Assembly: GCF_030486405.1 (NCBI RefSeq)
Contig: NZ_CP129613.1
Span: 1,240,001 to 1,304,000 of the forward strand
Length of the DNA stretch: 64,000 bases
Direction: 5' to 3'
Source of the DNA: Mycolicibacterium sp. HK-90
GTDB taxonomy: Bacteria; Actinomycetota; Actinomycetes; Mycobacteriales; Mycobacteriaceae
Of this stretch, positions 25,169 through 32,976 are shown piece after piece (within the stretch, counting starts at the first letter, position 1; every line of letters starts with the position of its first letter). Position numbers and translations under genes: made by a program. The notes under the pieces were generated by a model. That model saw only the letters and a program-made list of their open reading frames with translations. It made no database searches and was not told where the DNA came from.

Positions 25169-25813
25169 ATGGCCAACCCGAATCTCAGCCACCTCGTGTT
25201 CCTGCTCGACCGGTCAGGGTCGATGCAGTCGATCAAGTCTGATGTCATCGGCGGATTCCACGCCTTCCTCACCGAACAGCGTGACGCCGAGGGCGAGTGC
25301 GTCGTGACCCTGGCGCAGTTCGACGACGAGTACGAAGTCGTCTACCGCGGCATTCCGCTGGGTCAGGTGCCACAGTTGGACCTGTCTCCACGTGGCTGCA
25401 CCGCGCTGCTGGACTCGATGGGCAAGCTCATCACCGACACCGCCGCCGAGATCGACGCGCTGCCCGAGGATGACACGCCGGGCACGGTGGTCGTGGCGAT
25501 CATGACCGACGGTCTGGAGAACGCGAGCGTCGAATGGCAGCGGCCGGCCATCAAATCCCTTGTCGAGCAACAAACCAACGACCACGGGTGGGCGTTCCTC
25601 TACATGGGCGCCGATCAAGACGCGGTCGAGGTCGGAGAGGGCCTGGGCGTCAAAGCCGAGCAGTCCGTCACCTATGCGCGTGGGAAATCCCGCGACGCAT
25701 GGGTTGCGGCCTCCGGCAACGTGCGCAGATACCGCGGCGACAAGCTCGTCGACCCGGTCGCCGCCATGCCCGCGTTCACGGATGAACAGCGTGCCGGACT
25801 GGCGGACCGCTAG
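25169..25813 (+). CDS. von Willebrand factor A domain protein
   Basis: 214 aa; AGAAAGG 9 nt before the ATG. A single vWA domain with a full MIDAS: DRSGSM (about 15-20), Thr in RGCTALLDSMG, and Asp in MTDGLENAS. No signal peptide or membrane helix. Cytosolic vWA proteins of this size are often chaperone-like or TerY-like partners in stress loci. It follows the HTH-like gene by 21 nt and overlaps the convergent SIR2 gene by 4 nt at the stop codons (shared CTAG). It is not closely similar to the vWA at 16669. Confidence 0.75.
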   Translation: MANPNLSHLVFLLDRSGSMQSIKSDVIGGFHAFLTEQRDAEGECVVTLAQFDDEYEVVYRGIPLGQVPQLDLSPRGCTALLDSMGKLITDTAAEIDALPEDDTPGTVVVAIMTDGLENASVEWQRPAIKSLVEQQTNDHGWAFLYMGADQDAVEVGEGLGVKAEQSVTYARGKSRDAWVAASGNVRRYRGDKLVDPVAAMPAFTDEQRAGLADR

Positions 25814-27375
25814 CCTCTGCGGTCACTGGGGGCCGACTCGTCGTCGGCCCCCAGCTTCGACAGGAACTCCCGCACCTGGTCACCGACGGTGTGCTTCCCG
25901 CTCGTCGCCGTCAGTGCGACGAGTTTGTTGAGTGGCTCGATCAACTCCGACTCACTCGCGGTGAGATCGGCGTAGGACTCATCGAGGAAAAATGCCGCCG
26001 GCGGGACGGCCAGGTAGCCGACGAGGTCGAGGAACAGCTCGAGCTGGCGGGCGGCCCCGGGAAGGTCGTCCTCGAATTCGTCGCCGGCCACGAGCGGGAC
26101 GGTGTCCAAGTCGTTTTTCCACAGTTGGCGCTCGAGGTGGTCATCTCGCAACGTGAGCACGGTCCCGCGGCCGAATTCAGTTGTGTCGTTCCCGCGGGCT
26201 GCTCTCACCTCGTCCAGTAGGTCGTGAAAGTCCTCGTCGCTCAACGAATAGCCGACGAACACCATCTTGCGCATCATGAGCAGGCCTTGAACCAACCCCA
26301 TCAATGCGCCGTACTGGCGGGGCATCCTCAGATAGTCGGCTCGCGTCAGGATCATGTCTTCGTGCCGGTCGACGCTGCCGTGCAGTTTGAGGAGGAGTCG
26401 ACCATCGGTCTTTCGAGGGTCTTTCGGAAGGACGGCTATGCCACCCCGCCCGACGGCATCCTCATACAGTTCGTCGAAGTTGGTGGTGACCGCCTCTTTG
26501 CTCGGCAGTGAGGCAAGCAGGCCGTGCACGAGCGAGTAGTGCTGCCGGTCGCGGATGCGATCCGCGACGCGCTTCTTGAAACTGCCGCTCGTCTTGGGCA
26601 ACGCTGATTCGATCAGCGTCGCTTGGTCCCGCAAGTCCTTTGTCTTGAGGAGTTCTCTCTGGGGGTCGGTGAATTCGGCTTCGACTGCCAGATTCTCCAG
26701 CAACCCCTTCCAGGTATCTACCCCCGCGCCGGCGCTCACTCCGGCGCCGACGAACAAGACAAGTTGGCGTTCTTTGGCGTCCTCGGCCAACCCTTCCGCT
26801 TTCAATATCAGGTCGTCACGCAGCGGCCATATCTTGCCTTCTGTGGTGCTTCCGAGGAACTTTCGGCGTGCCCATTGTGCGGCTGCGTAGGCCTTGTCGC
26901 CGCGCGTGACGAGAACGATGTCCACCTTGTGCTCACGGGCAAGTGTGGTCAAGGTTTCGATCAGCCCCAGGGTCAGCTCGCCCTTCTTGCCGCGGCCGCC
27001 ACCTTTCCCGGACCCCACCACGTTCACGGCGAGACGCGGCAAAGGCCATTCGTAGATGCGCTCTGGGTTCGGGGTGGAATTCGCTTCGGCGGCGGCACGT
27101 TCGACGAACTCCTCGATGATGGGGGAGAAGGCTGAGAACTCCGACTGCTCGCCATATTGCCCGACGTTGCCCAACCACACCCGTGGTTTCTTGTGCCGCC
27201 GGCCGAGTGGGATCACCCTGCGTCCGTCCCACGTTATGGGTATCTCGTCTCTGTAGCCCTCGATCAAGCCGTTCCACTTGGGCTCAATCGTGAACGCGCC
27301 GTCGGTTGGCAGTAGTACCGCATCGCACGCGATCTTGTTCAGGTCTCCGTTGATGACGAAGAGGTGGCCGCTCAT
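25810..27375 (-). CDS. Macro-like/SIR2 fusion, probable NAD-consuming defence protein
   Basis: 521 aa from the ATG at 27375; the frame extends to a TTG at 27477, but the added segment is low-complexity. Residues 1-175 resemble a macro domain: LFVINGDLNKIACDAVLLP and later RLAVNVVGSGKGGG, the glycine-rich ADP-ribose loop. Residues about 200-400 are a SIR2_2 domain: FVGAGVSAGAGVDTW (NAD-binding GAGxS), TTNFDELYEDA, KLHGSVD with the catalytic His, and VFVGYSLSDEDF. SIR2 proteins in phage defence (ThsA, DSR and Argonaute partners) hydrolyse NAD+ on infection. Here the macro-like part precedes SIR2, so it may sense an ADP-ribose derivative or gate the enzyme. A stand-alone system is possible. Confidence 0.8.
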   Translation of the reverse strand: MSGHLFVINGDLNKIACDAVLLPTDGAFTIEPKWNGLIEGYRDEIPITWDGRRVIPLGRRHKKPRVWLGNVGQYGEQSEFSAFSPIIEEFVERAAAEANSTPNPERIYEWPLPRLAVNVVGSGKGGGRGKKGELTLGLIETLTTLAREHKVDIVLVTRGDKAYAAAQWARRKFLGSTTEGKIWPLRDDLILKAEGLAEDAKERQLVLFVGAGVSAGAGVDTWKGLLENLAVEAEFTDPQRELLKTKDLRDQATLIESALPKTSGSFKKRVADRIRDRQHYSLVHGLLASLPSKEAVTTNFDELYEDAVGRGGIAVLPKDPRKTDGRLLLKLHGSVDRHEDMILTRADYLRMPRQYGALMGLVQGLLMMRKMVFVGYSLSDEDFHDLLDEVRAARGNDTTEFGRGTVLTLRDDHLERQLWKNDLDTVPLVAGDEFEDDLPGAARQLELFLDLVGYLAVPPAAFFLDESYADLTASESELIEPLNKLVALTATSGKHTVGDQVREFLSKLGADDESAPSDRRG

Positions 27376-27522
27376 GGACGAAGAGGGTACCGATGCGGCG
27401 GTCGCCCATTCGTCGGAATCGTCCTGTCGCGCCGCCGTCGGAACGATCCCACCGCTGGGTTTTGCAAGATTATGCAACGCATGCGGTGACGGTTAGCGAG
27501 ATCCGACGGCACGAGCATCTAT

Positions 27523-27545
27523 TTGTCGGTGGGCTATGTCATTCT
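27523..27545 (+). promoter_or_regulatory. RecA-NDp/PafBC-like promoter, copy 2
   Basis: TTGTCGGTG, 8 nt, CATTCT, 50 nt before the ATG at 27596. It is followed by the hairpin GCTCGC-GTGT-GCGAGC. The upstream half is a perfect match to the recalled consensus. Confidence 0.55.
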
Positions 27546-27595
27546 GTTCGGCTCGCGTGTGCGAGCGACCACGAACAGCGAATGGAGCACACACG

Positions 27596-28186
27596 ATGAC
27601 CACCTACCTGGTGAATGCCGCCGAGACCAACCCCGCAGCCCACACACCTGCGAATGCGGCGCCACGGACTACCGGATCTCGCACCACAACGAATAGGAAT
27701 GTCGGGGTCCTTGCCGGCGGCATCCTGTTGTCCGTCAGCTGCAGCATCCTGTTGTCTCTCAATGACATCGGGGTGACCGAATCCGGCGCAACTGCCCCCT
27801 CGGTACAGTTGGCCAGCGCCGTGACCAGCGTCGAAGAGCGCCGTGAGCCAAAGGTCCGCGCTCTCTCCGGACCCACGATCCCGTTGGAACCGGTGTCGAC
27901 GGCAAGCCAGCGCAACGCGGTACGTAGCGCCAAGGAGTACCTCGACTACAGCGCGTTTTCGCGTCAGGGGCTCATCGAGCAACTGGAGTACGAGGGCTTC
28001 TCCACCGCTGACGCGACTTTCGCCGTCGACAGCGTCCCCGTCGACTGGAATGCGCAAGCCGCGAAAGCTGCCAAGGCCTACCTGGACTATTCAGCGTTCT
28101 CGCGGAGCGGACTCATCGAGCAACTCGAGTACGAGGGGTACACCCCTGCGCAGGCCGCCTACGGAGCCACTACGGCAGGCCTGTAG
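27596..28186 (+). CDS. Membrane-anchored or secreted protein with two Ltp repeats
   Basis: 196 aa from the ATG at 27596. After a polar N-terminus there is one hydrophobic segment (VGVLAGGILLSVSCSILLSL, about 39-58) that can act as a signal anchor; a Cys lies inside it, but the lipobox is not canonical. The C-terminus has two copies of the Ltp unit, AKEYLDYSAFSRQGLIEQLE at about 125 and AKAYLDYSAFSRSGLIEQLE at about 163. Proteins with this repeat include the host-surface lipoprotein Ltp of Streptococcus phage TP-J34, which blocks phage DNA entry. A role in superinfection exclusion is therefore possible, but Ltp repeats are also common in mycobacterial surface proteins. Confidence 0.75.
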   Translation: MTTYLVNAAETNPAAHTPANAAPRTTGSRTTTNRNVGVLAGGILLSVSCSILLSLNDIGVTESGATAPSVQLASAVTSVEERREPKVRALSGPTIPLEPVSTASQRNAVRSAKEYLDYSAFSRQGLIEQLEYEGFSTADATFAVDSVPVDWNAQAAKAAKAYLDYSAFSRSGLIEQLEYEGYTPAQAAYGATTAGL

Positions 28187-28299
28187 TGGCGGCGCTGGGC
28201 GTCGGTCATCGCGTGGTTGTCCCTCGGCGAGAGTCTCTTTCGTCGATAACCCACGGATCGCTGCGCGATGGCCGGCCCATTCTTCAGTCGCCCGACACT

Positions 28300-28322
28300 T
28301 TGTCGGTGGCCGGCGTGATACT
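28300..28322 (+). promoter_or_regulatory. RecA-NDp/PafBC-like promoter, copy 3
   Basis: TTGTCGGTG, 8 nt, GATACT, about 100 nt before the ATG at 28426. A CGGCTC-CCGT-GAGTCG stem-loop (one G-U pair) follows at about 28325-28340. Confidence 0.5.
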
Positions 28323-28400
28323 GGTCGGCTCCCGTGAGTCGAGGCTGGTAGCACGGGGAAGTCGTTCTGGCCCAGGCGAATCAACAATAAAGGACATCAG

Positions 28401-28439
28401 ATGAACACATCTTCGGACGTGCCTCATGAGCAGCAGTAA
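28401..28439 (+). CDS. Possible 12-codon leader peptide
   Basis: ATG at 28401 with AAAGGA 7 nt upstream, reading MNTSSDVPHEQQ, then a stop at 28437-28439. It overlaps the ATG of the next gene (28426) in another frame and has the better ribosome site, so it may couple or limit translation of that gene. It may equally be chance. Confidence 0.25.
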   Translation: MNTSSDVPHEQQ

Positions 28440-29226
28440 AAGCTCCCCAGGCGCGGGCGGCCTGATCTTCTTCGTCTTCGTGCTCATCGCGTTGGTGCCG
28501 AAGCCGGTCTGGATTGCCCTCGGCATCATCGCTGCGGTAAGCGTTGTGACCTGGGCCCTCTGTAAGATCGCCGCTGCTGTGGAAAAGCGTCACACCGAGG
28601 CGCAGGAACGGGCGCGTATCGAGCAAGCCGCCCTGGCCGCGGACGCGAAACGTCAACGTGAAGAACGGATCCGCCAGGAAAAGCAACGGCGTATCGACAC
28701 CCTCGGCAAGCAGAACGCGGCGCTGGTGGAATCCGCCCTGAGCGCGGTGAAGCAGGTGGCTGCGTCCGAGGCCGCGCGTGCCGGGTGGCTGGGAGACGTC
28801 GACTTCAGCGCCGACATCACCGGGATCACCGACAACTTCGAGAAAGCGCACGCGCTGCGTGGCGTCATCGGAAAGCTGTCGGCGTTGGACAAGCCCAGCG
28901 CCGAGGACCGCAAGATCCTCGCGGAGACCAAGACCACCGCTGCACACCTCGAAGTCGCAGCGATCGAACGGGTGGAGCTCATCGGCAAATGCGCCAAGGA
29001 AGCGCAACTGATCGACAAGTCGTTGCGCACCGAACGCGAGGACGCCCGGGTCGCCGAGCAGCGCGCCGAACTGCACGCCAAGTTGAGTGCGATGCTCTAC
29101 GGCATCGAGGCCACCCCGGAAACCAACCAGCAGGATTCGGCGGTGGACGCGGTGATGGCACGCGTTCAGGCGTATCGGGAAATCAAGAACCAGATCCAGC
29201 AAGCCCGTCACGGTGGAAATCAGTAG
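28426..29226 (+). CDS. Membrane-anchored coiled-coil protein of unknown function
   Basis: 266 aa. Residues about 10-50 hold one or two hydrophobic segments (GGLIFFVFVLIALV and ALGIIAAVSVVTWAL), then a long charged coiled coil (about 53-105, rich in E, R, Q, A) and a helical C-terminal domain with DVDFSADITGITDNFEKAH and REIKNQIQQARHG. A broken copy of the C-terminal part lies at 32181-32400. It is under a damage-type promoter and is followed by the HD hydrolase. It might be a membrane sensor or scaffold. No catalytic motif is visible. Confidence 0.6.
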   Translation: MSSSKSSPGAGGLIFFVFVLIALVPKPVWIALGIIAAVSVVTWALCKIAAAVEKRHTEAQERARIEQAALAADAKRQREERIRQEKQRRIDTLGKQNAALVESALSAVKQVAASEAARAGWLGDVDFSADITGITDNFEKAHALRGVIGKLSALDKPSAEDRKILAETKTTAAHLEVAAIERVELIGKCAKEAQLIDKSLRTEREDARVAEQRAELHAKLSAMLYGIEATPETNQQDSAVDAVMARVQAYREIKNQIQQARHGGNQ

Positions 29227-29308
29227 CCGTGTCGGCGACGGTGCCAGTTCCTCACCGCATGTCATACCCGTTTGGGACACTGAAGTTGACGATCGGGAAA
29301 GAGCGCAG

Positions 29309-29911
29309 ATGGAGTCGACAACCACACCGAAGCTTGGCGACGAGTTCGCTGAGGCTATGACTTACGCGGCAAAATTACATGCGACGCAGACCCGGAAGGG
29401 CGGGGACATCCCGTACTTCGGACATCTGATGTCGGTGTCGGCGCTAGTGATCGAAGCCGGCGGCAGCCAGACACAGGCGATCGCGGGTCTTCTCCATGAC
29501 GCCGTCGAAGACCAGGGTGGAAAGCCGACTTTGGACGAGATCGAATCCCGGTTCGGCTCGGCCGTGGCCAAGATCGTATCCGAATGCAGCGATACGGATG
29601 AGGTACCCAAACCGCCGTGGCGTGATCGCAAGGAACGCTATATCGCGCACTTGCGGGGCGCCTCCGACGACGCCGTCCTCGTATCGCTGGCTGACAAGGT
29701 TGACAACGCCCGGGCGATTCTCCGCGACCTGCGTTTGCACGGTGACCACCTCTGGCAACGCTTCAACGTCAAGGATCCGCAACAGCATCTGTGGTATTAC
29801 CGCAGCCTGCTGGAGGTGTTCGAGGAGCGTACTGACAGTTGGCTGGTGGATGAGCTCAGGTACACCGTCGAGCAGATCGCTGCGCTAGCCGGTCCTACTG
29901 TGCGCACATAG
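29309..29911 (+). CDS. HD-domain (p)ppGpp hydrolase-like protein (SpoT HD type)
   Basis: 200 aa from the ATG at 29309 (GGGAAAGAG 6-14 nt upstream); an in-frame start at 29213 would overlap the previous gene. It is a single RelA/SpoT-type HD domain: first His in PYFGHLMSV, HD pair in LLHDAVED, and the last Asp in VSLADKVDNAR, all of the metal ligands. No synthetase or TGS/ACT domain follows, so it is a small alarmone hydrolase or a related nucleotide hydrolase. Such enzymes serve as antitoxins to toxic small alarmone synthetases, but none is visible nearby. It lies 82 nt after the membrane coiled-coil gene on the same strand. Confidence 0.8.
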   Translation: MESTTTPKLGDEFAEAMTYAAKLHATQTRKGGDIPYFGHLMSVSALVIEAGGSQTQAIAGLLHDAVEDQGGKPTLDEIESRFGSAVAKIVSECSDTDEVPKPPWRDRKERYIAHLRGASDDAVLVSLADKVDNARAILRDLRLHGDHLWQRFNVKDPQQHLWYYRSLLEVFEERTDSWLVDELRYTVEQIAALAGPTVRT

Positions 29912-29973
29912 CTGCGAAGTGCCACCGGGAGCTGCAAGGAACAGCGGACCCCGCCTTGGCGCGAGCAGAGTGG

Positions 29974-30330
29974 TCAGAAGTAGTTTGCGAAGTGGTGCTT
30001 GACACCGCTGGACTCGATTGTCCGACCGAGACCGTACGACGCGTCGCCCGACCAATTACTGGCGAGCACATCGAGGACGTCAGCGCCGGGTTGCCCGCCG
30101 AGAGCGTGCAGCAGGGCGGGCACGTCCTCGGCGGCGATCGTGTAGAAGTACTCGTATTCGCCGTCCGAGCTGATGCATTCGGTGACCGCTCCGAGATCTT
30201 GACCGACAATCCGAAGCGTCCCGCTGGAGTCGAGATAGACATCAAGATCGAGTCGGCTGCCGTCCTCGCGGTGTTCATTGAGCAGGCTCACATGGCGGGA
30301 TTCTGCAGGCTCGGGTTCGGTTTGAACCAT
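29974..30330 (-). CDS. Hypothetical protein
   Basis: 118 aa, acidic. Strands alternate in RLDLDVYLDSSGTLRIVGQDLG, then EYEYFYTIAAEDVPALLHALGG, suggesting a small alpha/beta fold. It is transcribed towards the HD gene, with 62 nt between the stops. Not recognised; similar short proteins occur as orphans in actinobacterial genomes. Confidence 0.5.
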   Translation of the reverse strand: MVQTEPEPAESRHVSLLNEHREDGSRLDLDVYLDSSGTLRIVGQDLGAVTECISSDGEYEYFYTIAAEDVPALLHALGGQPGADVLDVLASNWSGDASYGLGRTIESSGVKHHFANYF

Positions 30331-30436
30331 GTCGTTGAGCTTCCATAGGAGTTTGCTACATCGACGGATGCCTCAATAGGCGATCCCACCAGCTCGACCA
30401 GACCGCCACGGGAGTACTCCCTGCGAGGATAGGACG

Positions 30437-30823
30437 ATGCCCGACGAGCCGAGCTTTGTCGATGTGGTCAACCCGACGCCGGAGGAGATCCGCGTCTGGG
30501 CATACAGCGGGGCGTTCGAGCCGATGCAGGACTGGGACCTCATCATCGCGGACATGGACAACATGGAGCTGCTCCTGGAACTTGTCGGCGACCGAGCGTG
30601 CCCTGCCCGAAAATACCTACTCGACAGCCTGTACTGCCTGGTCGGCCATTCGGACCGCACCGACCCTCGTCTGTTGAGCGCCGCCCAGGCGGCCCGGACG
30701 TCTTCGGATGCGTGGATCGCGGCGTGGGGTCGGCGCGTCTGCCGGGTCGCAGACCATCCCTCTGATTTCAATCGCGCGGACTGGTGTGGGCTGGACGGTT
30801 TTCGCTCGGACCCGGACGGATAG
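30437..30823 (+). CDS. Hypothetical protein
   Basis: 128 aa, ATG start after AGGATAGGACG. EEIRVWAYSGAFEPMQDWDLI and helices with ELVGDRACPARKYLLDSLY are seen; no motif known to me. It is divergent from the gene at 29974-30330, with 106 nt between the starts. Confidence 0.55.
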   Translation: MPDEPSFVDVVNPTPEEIRVWAYSGAFEPMQDWDLIIADMDNMELLLELVGDRACPARKYLLDSLYCLVGHSDRTDPRLLSAAQAARTSSDAWIAAWGRRVCRVADHPSDFNRADWCGLDGFRSDPDG

Positions 30824-30986
30824 GGCTTGGCGGCTGCACGCTCACTGCCGATCAGTGCGGCGCGTGCACCTGAGCGCTGTCGAACTCTTGAGGCACTTCC
30901 CATTTGGTGCGGATGCGACAGGAGTGGCTCGTGGTCCAGCATCAGATGGTCATGTCAACCGCGCTCCTGCGGTGTGGGTCCGCATG

Positions 30987-31009
30987 TCTGTCGGTGGGCT
31001 CTGCCATTC
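30987..31009 (+). promoter_or_regulatory. RecA-NDp/PafBC-like promoter, copy 4
   Basis: CTGTCGGTG, 8 nt, CATTCT, 54 nt before the GTG at 31064. It is followed by a GGCTG ... CAGCC hairpin at about 31013-31032, closely like copy 1, whose downstream gene is the paralogue. Confidence 0.5.
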
Positions 31010-31063
31010 TGTCCGGCTGGCCTGAAAGGCAGCCAGTGTCATTCTGTGCGAAAGGGATGGGCA

Positions 31064-31450
31064 GTGATACATCGGGACGGCCGAGATTATGGGACGGAAC
31101 TCGACGACGACATGTTGGAGCGCATCACCGCGGTGGTCGCCAGGAGCGATGTCATCGAGACCTTGAGTAACAAGCGCAGCAACTGGATTGCGTCGTTCGA
31201 CCGTGCTGGGGTGTGGGTGGAGACCGAGCGGTCCAGGGCCCGGACATCTGGGCCTCAGCGGGTGCCGGCGTGGATGATCGCCGTGGCCTGGGAACGGTTG
31301 TGTAAGAACGGAACTCTCAGCCACATCGAGCTGCTCAATGACCTGAAGGTCATGCGGTCGGCGTTTGTCTGCGCGCTGCTTGCCCAGTTCCCTGATGTCG
31401 TGGTGGTGCAAGATCGCCCGGCAGTCCTGGAACGGATCACCACGCCGTGA
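31064..31450 (+). CDS. Small conserved protein, paralogue of the gene at 23928
   Basis: 128 aa from the GTG at 31064 with AAAGGGA upstream; the frame extends to 30827, but the start chosen lines up with the paralogue. From ELDDDMLERIT onward the two proteins differ at only about one position in seven. The promoter element and leader hairpin are duplicated too, whereas the partner gene (24317) is absent. No function known. Confidence 0.65.
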   Translation: MIHRDGRDYGTELDDDMLERITAVVARSDVIETLSNKRSNWIASFDRAGVWVETERSRARTSGPQRVPAWMIAVAWERLCKNGTLSHIELLNDLKVMRSAFVCALLAQFPDVVVVQDRPAVLERITTP

Positions 31451-31584
31451 AGTACAGGTCGGACTGCGGCCGCAACACCGGAGCTTCGCTCGAACAACGC
31501 GGCGACCGATCAATTACCGGGTGTCGCAGTGCACCCGCCGCGATACTGACGTCAGATTTGGGATGAGTACACCAAGGAGGAAGC

Positions 31585-32139
31585 ATGCCCTACGACAGTG
31601 ATGGCAGTTTTGTGTCCATGAATGACGCGCTCGATTCGTGGGAGCCGATTGCCGTCGCAGTCCTTACGGAAACGGCGAAGAAGTACAACAGTGTCGTCAC
31701 CTATACCGAGCTGTCCAATGCTGTCCAATCTCGTTCGGGGATCGGACACAAAGGGTTGTTGACCAACTGGATCGGCGATCTGTTGCAGCGGGTCATATAC
31801 CACTGTCGTGACCACGGCATCCCGCATCTCAGCGCGCTGTGCGTCACGGCCGACGGCACGGTGGGACGTGGCTACAGCAATGTCCCATTGCTGATTGGCG
31901 ACGTCGAGTCGATGAGCCTGGAGCAACTGGACGACCACGCAGCCAAGGTGCGGCTCGAGTGCTACCGGCACTTTGGCGCGGAGTTGCCACCAGGAGGCGG
32001 TGAGCCAACGCTGACACCGAAGGCCAAGTCGGCGCAAGAGTGGAAGCGCGCCCAGGCCAAGTTGGCGGAACCGCCCAAGCTCTGCCCGGTTCACTTCATC
32101 ACGCTGCCCGCGACGGGCGTATGCGATGAGTGCCAATGA
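31585..32139 (+). CDS. Hypothetical protein with C-terminal Cys/His cluster
   Basis: 184 aa; AAGGAGG 7 nt upstream of the ATG. The N-terminal half (VVTYTELSNAVQSRSGIGHKG, then IGDLLQRVIYHCRDHGIPHL) looks like a winged helix followed by an alpha/beta segment that carries LSALCVTADGTVGRGY. The C-terminus ends in CPVHFI ... CDEC, a probable zinc knuckle. Similar architecture is seen in small actinobacterial unknowns. It lies between the two halves of the duplicated module. Confidence 0.6.
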   Translation: MPYDSDGSFVSMNDALDSWEPIAVAVLTETAKKYNSVVTYTELSNAVQSRSGIGHKGLLTNWIGDLLQRVIYHCRDHGIPHLSALCVTADGTVGRGYSNVPLLIGDVESMSLEQLDDHAAKVRLECYRHFGAELPPGGGEPTLTPKAKSAQEWKRAQAKLAEPPKLCPVHFITLPATGVCDECQ

Positions 32140-32180
32140 AACGTGGACCGCGGTGGCTGTGGGCCCCGATGAGCAGCCGG

Positions 32181-32400
32181 CGATGTCGACCTCAGCGCCG
32201 ACATCAACGGGATCACCGACAACTTCGAGAAAGCGCACGCTTTGCGTGGAGTGATCGGGAAGTTGTCGGCCTTGGACAAACCCAAGGCCAAGACCGCAAG
32301 ATCCCCGCCGACGCCAAGACCACCGCTGTCAACCTGGACGGGGTGCCGTCGCGGGTAAAGGCGTGCCGGGAGATCAAGAACCAGATTCGACAAACCCGTG
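32181..32400 (+). pseudogene. Fragment of a second copy of the coiled-coil gene at 28426
   Basis: Read in one frame it gives DVDLSADINGITDNFEKAH and GVIGKLSALDKP, nearly identical to residues 124-165 of the 28426 product. The match then moves to another frame (DRKIPADAKTTAVNL) and jumps over about 170 bp to CREIKNQIRQTRGD, the counterpart of the protein's last residues. So it is a remnant lacking the membrane part, with a frameshift and an internal deletion. Confidence 0.75.
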
Positions 32401-32509
32401 GCGATGCAGCCGCACAGACACACGTCGCGCTACCTCGACGGCCCGCCGACAAGTCTTGTGTCCGGCGGCCGGAGCTGGATCGGCTGGTCAGCTCGATACG
32501 CGAGCCCGT

Positions 32510-32842
32510 TCAGGTCGGCGCCTCGGCCAGGAGTTCGTCCAAGGTGTGACCGGACACGGCGGCTCTGCCTTCCCAGTAGGCCCGTGTCCGTCGGTTGACA
32601 TACACCGGCCCTCCCCAGCTGCTGCCCACCATGCTCTGTGGGTCTTCTCCCATAGAGACGGCGAACGCTGCTTGTTGTGTAGCCCAATCGGATTCACTCG
32701 CCGGGACAGCGATGATGGTGCCGTCCTGGCTGAGCCACCTGAACCCGCCGAGGATCAGGATTTCGTCGGGGTACGGCACACAAGGGGTGTCTTGCCCATC
32801 GTCTTCGTACCATCCAGAACCTTCGTACGGCGGTGGCTCCAT
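32510..32842 (-). CDS. Hypothetical protein
   Basis: 110 aa from the ATG at 32842. Segments such as EILILGGFRWLSQDGTIIAV and ESDWATQQAAFAVSMGED read like a real small protein, although no family is known to me and no ribosome site is clear. Codon use is in keeping with neighbouring genes. It marks the end of the accessory region. Confidence 0.45.
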   Translation of the reverse strand: MEPPPYEGSGWYEDDGQDTPCVPYPDEILILGGFRWLSQDGTIIAVPASESDWATQQAAFAVSMGEDPQSMVGSSWGGPVYVNRRTRAYWEGRAAVSGHTLDELLAEAPT

Positions 32843-32976
32843 CAACGAGTCACCCAAGAGCCCGGTAGGGGTATCGGCGGGGAGCGGTCACCGGCTGATC
32901 TTTGCACATCGGTATGGCAGGAGCAGCGCACGTATGGGCACCGTAGAGGCCGACGCGATTGTCGCACACGCCACGC

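Noticed and set aside
31520..31550. A fifth copy of the promoter element before the gene at 31585 (TGTCGCAGTG ... GATACT)
   Set aside because: Spacing and the CGGTG core do not match the four good copies.
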